Shown: piece by piece, positions 33,665 through 37,624 of the stretch
How positions within the stretch are numbered: the first letter of the stretch is position 1
Layout: each line of letters opens with the position of its first letter
Origin: Clostridia bacterium
Lineage (GTDB): Bacteria; Bacillota; Clostridia; Oscillospirales; Acutalibacteraceae
Direction: 5' to 3'
DNA length: 37,624 bases
Assembly (NCBI GenBank): GCA_017560255.1
Contig: JAFYOI010000016.1
Span: forward strand, 1-37,624
Made by a program: the position numbers and the translations under genes
Notes under the pieces: model-generated
What the model was told of the DNA's origin: nothing
What the model saw: only the letters and a program-made list of their open reading frames with translations
Databases searched by the model: none

Positions 33665-36600
33665 GTGAAAAGATTCTTATCTATGATGTTGGCTGTATTG
33701 ATGATAGTTTCAGTGCTTCCAATATCGGCACTCGTTGCTTCTGCAGGGGTAACGGACATTTCTGATTTTTCAGATGTCGGTTTGACCATCATTAGCAATG
33801 ATGAATCCACCCTTGCTCCCGGCGTCACAATGAACGAAATCGTTGTGTACGACAAAAACGGGGACCGTGTTGAGATGTATCTCACAGTATCCGATACGTC
33901 CGTTGACACAGTTAAGTTTTACGCAAACTACAAAGACAATCAGAACAGTGAATGGGGCATGCAGACGCTTTCTGAGCAGGTAGCGGCTATGGAGTCCAAC
34001 TACGCAGAGCCTTTCAAGGTTGTTGCAGGTCTCAATGCTTCCTACTACAACGTTACAACCGGTGCTCCCACAGGCGCATTTGTAATGGAAGGCGTTGATA
34101 TGTCAACAGGCGGAGATAACTATGCTTTCTTCGCAGTTCTCAAAGACGGCACTGTAATGATTGGTGCTAAGGGCGAATATTCGTCATATAAAGGCCAGAT
34201 TAAAGAGGCCATCGGCGGATACATTCACATTGTAAAAGACGGTGCAGTTGCTGCAGGTCTTGACAAGACAACAAAGTATCCCCGTCAGACAATCGGTATC
34301 ACCGCAGACGGTAGAGTTATCACAATGACCGCTGACGGTAGCCAGGCTCCGCAGACAATCGGTCTCACCGTTCAGGAGCAGGCAGAAGTTATGCTTGCAC
34401 TCGGATGCGTTGAAGCGCTCCACCTTGACGGCGGTAACTCCGCAACATTCGGCGCAATCCGTGAAGGTTCCGACAAGTTTGAAACAGTAAACACACCTTC
34501 CGGTCAGGCAGAGCGTGCGGTATCCAACACTCTTATGATTGTATCTACCGCAATCTCCGACGGTACATTTGACCACGCAATCATCTCCAGCGATTACGAT
34601 TACTATGTACCCGGCTCAATCGCTGATTTCTCAGCATTCGGTGCTGACGCAGCAAATGGTCCTGCTGATGAGATTCCCGAGGCTGTAACGTGGGCATTGT
34701 CCGATGCATCCTTCGGTACAATCGCTGACGGACGCTTCGTTTCCAATGGTAAACTCGGTGACGTAGATGTTCAGATGGTGCTTGAAGGTGAGGTTGTCGG
34801 TTCCAAGACAATCAGCATCGTAAACCCCGAGAGCATCACTTTCGGAGCAATTGAAAAGACCGTTCCTTACGGCAAGACCGCTCCACTTACCATCACAGCA
34901 ATGTACAACAACAATGAGGTTTTCTGCTCCGCGGATGACTTCAACTGGACAGTTGAAAACGCTGCTGCAGGTTCATTGAACGGATTTGATTTCTCCGCAA
35001 CAAGCGATGAGAGCATCAAGTCAACAAACATTACCGCATCCTACAAGAACGGCGCTTCCATAGCGGCTGCAACAATTACCGTTAAATTCGGTAAGGGCTC
35101 AGAGGTTCTTTTCGACTTCGAGGATGGTGACGTCAGTGAATGGCGCGGTACTGATACAATCGGCGAATGGGTTGAGCAGGAAAACGCAAAATACACAGAT
35201 CCGAAGTATACAATTCTTAAGCCTGAAGAATATGGTAATGACATAGGCACACAGTCATCCAGCGTATTCCTCGCAACTGAGGAAAATGGCGGACAGGTTA
35301 AGACGGGTGAATATGCTCTCGGTCTTACGCTTGAAAGACTTAACGCTGACGGCGTAGGTAGCTGGCTTTACAACTACTTGTTCTACACAGGTGAAACTCA
35401 GGTTTGGCGCGACGTTGCAAACGGCAAGAGCGCAGTACGCGTAGGTATGTGGGTCTATTTCCCCGAGAATGCTAAAAACACAGCCTTCCGTATCTGCCGT
35501 ACGTTCACAAAGGATAGCAGCGGTAAACTTTATACAAACTACGACTATATGATGTCTGATTACGATGGCAAGAAGGTAAGTTACAACACCGACTATGCTA
35601 TTCCGGAGGCAGGTTGGGTTTACGTTTATTTTGACTTGACAGCATACGCTTATCAGTCAAGCACACAGTACAACCCCAATGAGAACTACGCAATGAACAA
35701 CGGTAAGGGCACTGACGGTGACTACTACCCCGCATTCATTCAGTTCATCAACGGTGACAAAAACGACACAATGGATAGCATCACCCTCTACATCGACGAT
35801 ATTACTCTTGACTACAGTGATGTTATCGATGACCGTGATGCTCCCACAATCACAAATCCGCAGGTTTCTGCAAACATTGATAATTTCGTAGCACTCAACG
35901 GACAGACAGTTTCTAACAACTTCTTGTCCTTCTCAGCAAATATTGCTGAAATCACAAACACAACAAACTACACAGGACTTGACTACTCTACCGCAAAGAT
36001 TTATGTTGATGGTATTGATATGTCCAAGACTACATCTTTCATTGCAACGGGCAACGTAATCGCATTGTCCGACGTTTATCTCGTAAACGGTACACACAGT
36101 GTTACATTTGAAATCGCTGATAAACAGGGCAATTACACAAAACTTACAAAGACTTTAACAGTTGCCAGTACTGCAGCAAACCCCGTTGTTTCCGTTGTTG
36201 GTCACAATGACCTCGGCGCAACACCGAAGGCAGGCTCTGTTTACTTTATCGATATTAAGGCAACGGATGCTGCTAACGTTCAGAACGTTGTTACAACCTT
36301 GAAACTCAACGCTGCAAACAAGTTTGAGTATGAGCATATCATCACTGCTGACGGTGTAACCGTTGAGTACGAATATGATGCAATCAACTGCACGCTCACT
36401 TTGAATATCACAAGTAACGGCACTGTATCGGGCGACGCTGTTCTGGCTTCTGTTCCGGTAAGAGTATGGGCTTGGGATGAAGAAGCAACAGGAATCGCAG
36501 CGGCAACACAGTTCGCATCAAAGGCAATTCCGGTTATCGATATTGAGTGTGAAACAACCTATGGCGCAGTTACTTATTTCGACACTGCTTATGACTCCTA

Positions 36601-37624
36601 CATTAAAGGTTTCTATTCTGCACTTGACGTTGCAACTGAAATCGATAATGCAACTGCATGGCATGTACACACTGCTACCGCTGTAGCAGATAAGGCTGCA
36701 ACTTGTACACAGGACGGCTACACGGGTCGTACCTACTGTGACGGTTGTAAGTCCGTAATTGATTGGGGTACAATCATTAAGGCAACAGGCCACACCTTTG
36801 AAATTGTTGATGGTAAACTCGTTTGTGCAGATTGCGGCGAGGCAGCAGTAATCAACGGAATGGCTCAGGTAGGCGAAAATTACTATTATTTCATCAACGG
36901 TGTTGCTACAACAGGTTGGCAGATGGTTGATGGCAACTGGCATTACTTCGATCCTGCAACTTTGGCTGCTGTAAGCGGTAAAGTTAAGATTGGCGTAATT
37001 ACATACGACTTTGAAATAAACGGTAAACTTGTTTCAGGAGTATGGGTTCAGACTTTGCTCGGTATGAGATATTATTACGGTCCGTCCTTCTATTCAAAGG
37101 GTTGGCAGACAATTGATGGCAAAGAGTACTTCTTCGAGGATGGCTACCGTCTCTCAGGTGGCTGGCAGTTGGTACTTGAAAGTCAACAGTACAGAAATTG
37201 GTACTACTTCAATGAAGATGGCACTTGCGACAAGACTTTGAAGCCGGCAGACGGTCTTTACACAGACAGAAATGGTCTTGCTTGTGCACAGAACGGCATC
37301 GGTCTTTCTGGTCTCCGTAATGTTGATGGTAAATACTACTACTTCAACCATCACGGCTATGCTCAGACAAACGGCACATATTCGGGCTATTTGTTCAAGG
37401 ATACTTATGAAGCATACACAGGCTTCCATACTAAAGACGGCGTTCTCTACTACTACGTAAACGGTAAGACTGCAACAAACGGTTTGTACGAAATTGATGG
37501 AGATTACTACTACGTATACTGGGGCGGCGTTGTTAAGACAGATGGCAGATACTATATCGGTACAACCTTCTGTGACCTCCCCGCAGGTAACTACACCTTC
37601 GGTGCAGACGGCAAGATGCTCAAT
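33665..37624 (+). CDS. Multidomain secreted NAGPA-family phosphodiester glycosidase, incomplete at 3' end
   Basis: An open frame of 1320 codons running off the window, starting at GTG 33665, 8 nt after AGGAGG. Domains in order: signal peptide (1-~27, ending LVASAG); phosphodiester glycosidase (NAGPA/EpsL) domain (~60-300), with GLNASYY at 122-128 and the conserved HLDGGNS at 253-259; an Ig-like region; a jelly-roll-like sugar-binding region (~480-720, from VLFDFEDGD to LYIDDITLDYS); an Ig-like stretch; a cohesin-like domain (~840-945, NPVVSVVGHND...VPVRVWAWDEE); a Cys-pair module (~1010-1060, CTQDGYTGRTYCDGC); then choline/cell-wall-binding repeats rich in GWQ and YYY to the window end. NAGPA enzymes cleave phosphodiester-linked sugars; in exopolysaccharide clusters they are thought to act on the polymer. 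A surface glycan substrate is inferred. The C-terminus is not seen. Confidence 0.88.
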   Translation, partial: MKRFLSMMLAVLMIVSVLPISALVASAGVTDISDFSDVGLTIISNDESTLAPGVTMNEIVVYDKNGDRVEMYLTVSDTSVDTVKFYANYKDNQNSEWGMQTLSEQVAAMESNYAEPFKVVAGLNASYYNVTTGAPTGAFVMEGVDMSTGGDNYAFFAVLKDGTVMIGAKGEYSSYKGQIKEAIGGYIHIVKDGAVAAGLDKTTKYPRQTIGITADGRVITMTADGSQAPQTIGLTVQEQAEVMLALGCVEALHLDGGNSATFGAIREGSDKFETVNTPSGQAERAVSNTLMIVSTAISDGTFDHAIISSDYDYYVPGSIADFSAFGADAANGPADEIPEAVTWALSDASFGTIADGRFVSNGKLGDVDVQMVLEGEVVGSKTISIVNPESITFGAIEKTVPYGKTAPLTITAMYNNNEVFCSADDFNWTVENAAAGSLNGFDFSATSDESIKSTNITASYKNGASIAAATITVKFGKGSEVLFDFEDGDVSEWRGTDTIGEWVEQENAKYTDPKYTILKPEEYGNDIGTQSSSVFLATEENGGQVKTGEYALGLTLERLNADGVGSWLYNYLFYTGETQVWRDVANGKSAVRVGMWVYFPENAKNTAFRICRTFTKDSSGKLYTNYDYMMSDYDGKKVSYNTDYAIPEAGWVYVYFDLTAYAYQSSTQYNPNENYAMNNGKGTDGDYYPAFIQFINGDKNDTMDSITLYIDDITLDYSDVIDDRDAPTITNPQVSANIDNFVALNGQTVSNNFLSFSANIAEITNTTNYTGLDYSTAKIYVDGIDMSKTTSFIATGNVIALSDVYLVNGTHSVTFEIADKQGNYTKLTKTLTVASTAANPVVSVVGHNDLGATPKAGSVYFIDIKATDAANVQNVVTTLKLNAANKFEYEHIITADGVTVEYEYDAINCTLTLNITSNGTVSGDAVLASVPVRVWAWDEEATGIAAATQFASKAIPVIDIECETTYGAVTYFDTAYDSYIKGFYSALDVATEIDNATAWHVHTATAVADKAATCTQDGYTGRTYCDGCKSVIDWGTIIKATGHTFEIVDGKLVCADCGEAAVINGMAQVGENYYYFINGVATTGWQMVDGNWHYFDPATLAAVSGKVKIGVITYDFEINGKLVSGVWVQTLLGMRYYYGPSFYSKGWQTIDGKEYFFEDGYRLSGGWQLVLESQQYRNWYYFNEDGTCDKTLKPADGLYTDRNGLACAQNGIGLSGLRNVDGKYYYFNHHGYAQTNGTYSGYLFKDTYEAYTGFHTKDGVLYYYVNGKTATNGLYEIDGDYYYVYWGGVVKTDGRYYIGTTFCDLPAGNYTFGADGKMLN

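Overview
The window looks like chromosomal DNA of a member of the Bacillota, most likely a gut-type Clostridia (Oscillospirales/Ruminococcaceae-like). Reasons: moderately AT-rich DNA, strong AGGAGG-type ribosome sites, a ctsR-mcsA-mcsB-clpC heat-shock operon, CIRCE-controlled groES-groEL, a Gram-positive exopolysaccharide cluster of the CpsB/C/D type, and secreted proteins with Clostridia-style cell-wall binding repeats. The species assignment is inference.

Layout. 1-520: a 177-bp tandem repeat (two full copies and a fragment) followed by a cluster of hairpins; no convincing gene. 576-3713 (+): three independent genes, namely a small membrane-anchored protein of unknown function, an Asp2-like alpha/beta-hydrolase, and a PRK06851-like protein whose two P-loops both look degenerate. 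3754-7246 (-): a compact six-gene phage-derived cassette (baseplate/receptor-binding-like protein, lectin-like tail protein, small accessory protein, XhlA-like protein, holin, SPOR-containing amidase) with no integrase, capsid, terminase or tail-tube genes. 7563-8390 (+): a secreted, probably wall- or membrane-anchored protein. 8598-10355 (+): a Na/Pi cotransporter with a PhoU-like tail. 10472-10638: two tRNA genes (CAU and Trp) behind a near-consensus promoter. 10711-11556 (-): a NERD-domain protein.

11679-18123 (-) is the protein quality-control block. ctsR, mcsA, mcsB and clpC form an operon behind a promoter flanked and overlapped by CtsR boxes. groES-groEL follows on the same strand behind its own CIRCE operator. 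McsA is short and appears to lack the usual C-terminal UVR segment.

18569-33592 (+) is a fifteen-gene surface polysaccharide operon reading away from ctsR. It holds a Wzz/CpsC chain-length protein, CpsD tyrosine kinase, CpsB phosphatase, a small secreted anchored protein, an LCP ligase, a priming sugar-phosphate transferase, five glycosyltransferases, a radical SAM/SPASM enzyme, a pyruvyltransferase, a Wzy-like polymerase and an acyltransferase. No Wzx flippase and no nucleotide-sugar synthesis genes are visible. 33665 to the window end (+) is an incomplete secreted protein of at least 1320 residues joining a phosphodiester glycosidase (NAGPA) domain to sugar-binding, Ig/cohesin-like, cysteine-pair and cell-wall-binding repeats; it probably acts on, or at, the surface glycan layer.

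The points most worth following up are the isolated lysis/tail cassette, the double P-loop loss in the 2625-3713 protein, the radical SAM plus pyruvyltransferase pair inside the polysaccharide operon, and the multidomain NAGPA protein at its end.
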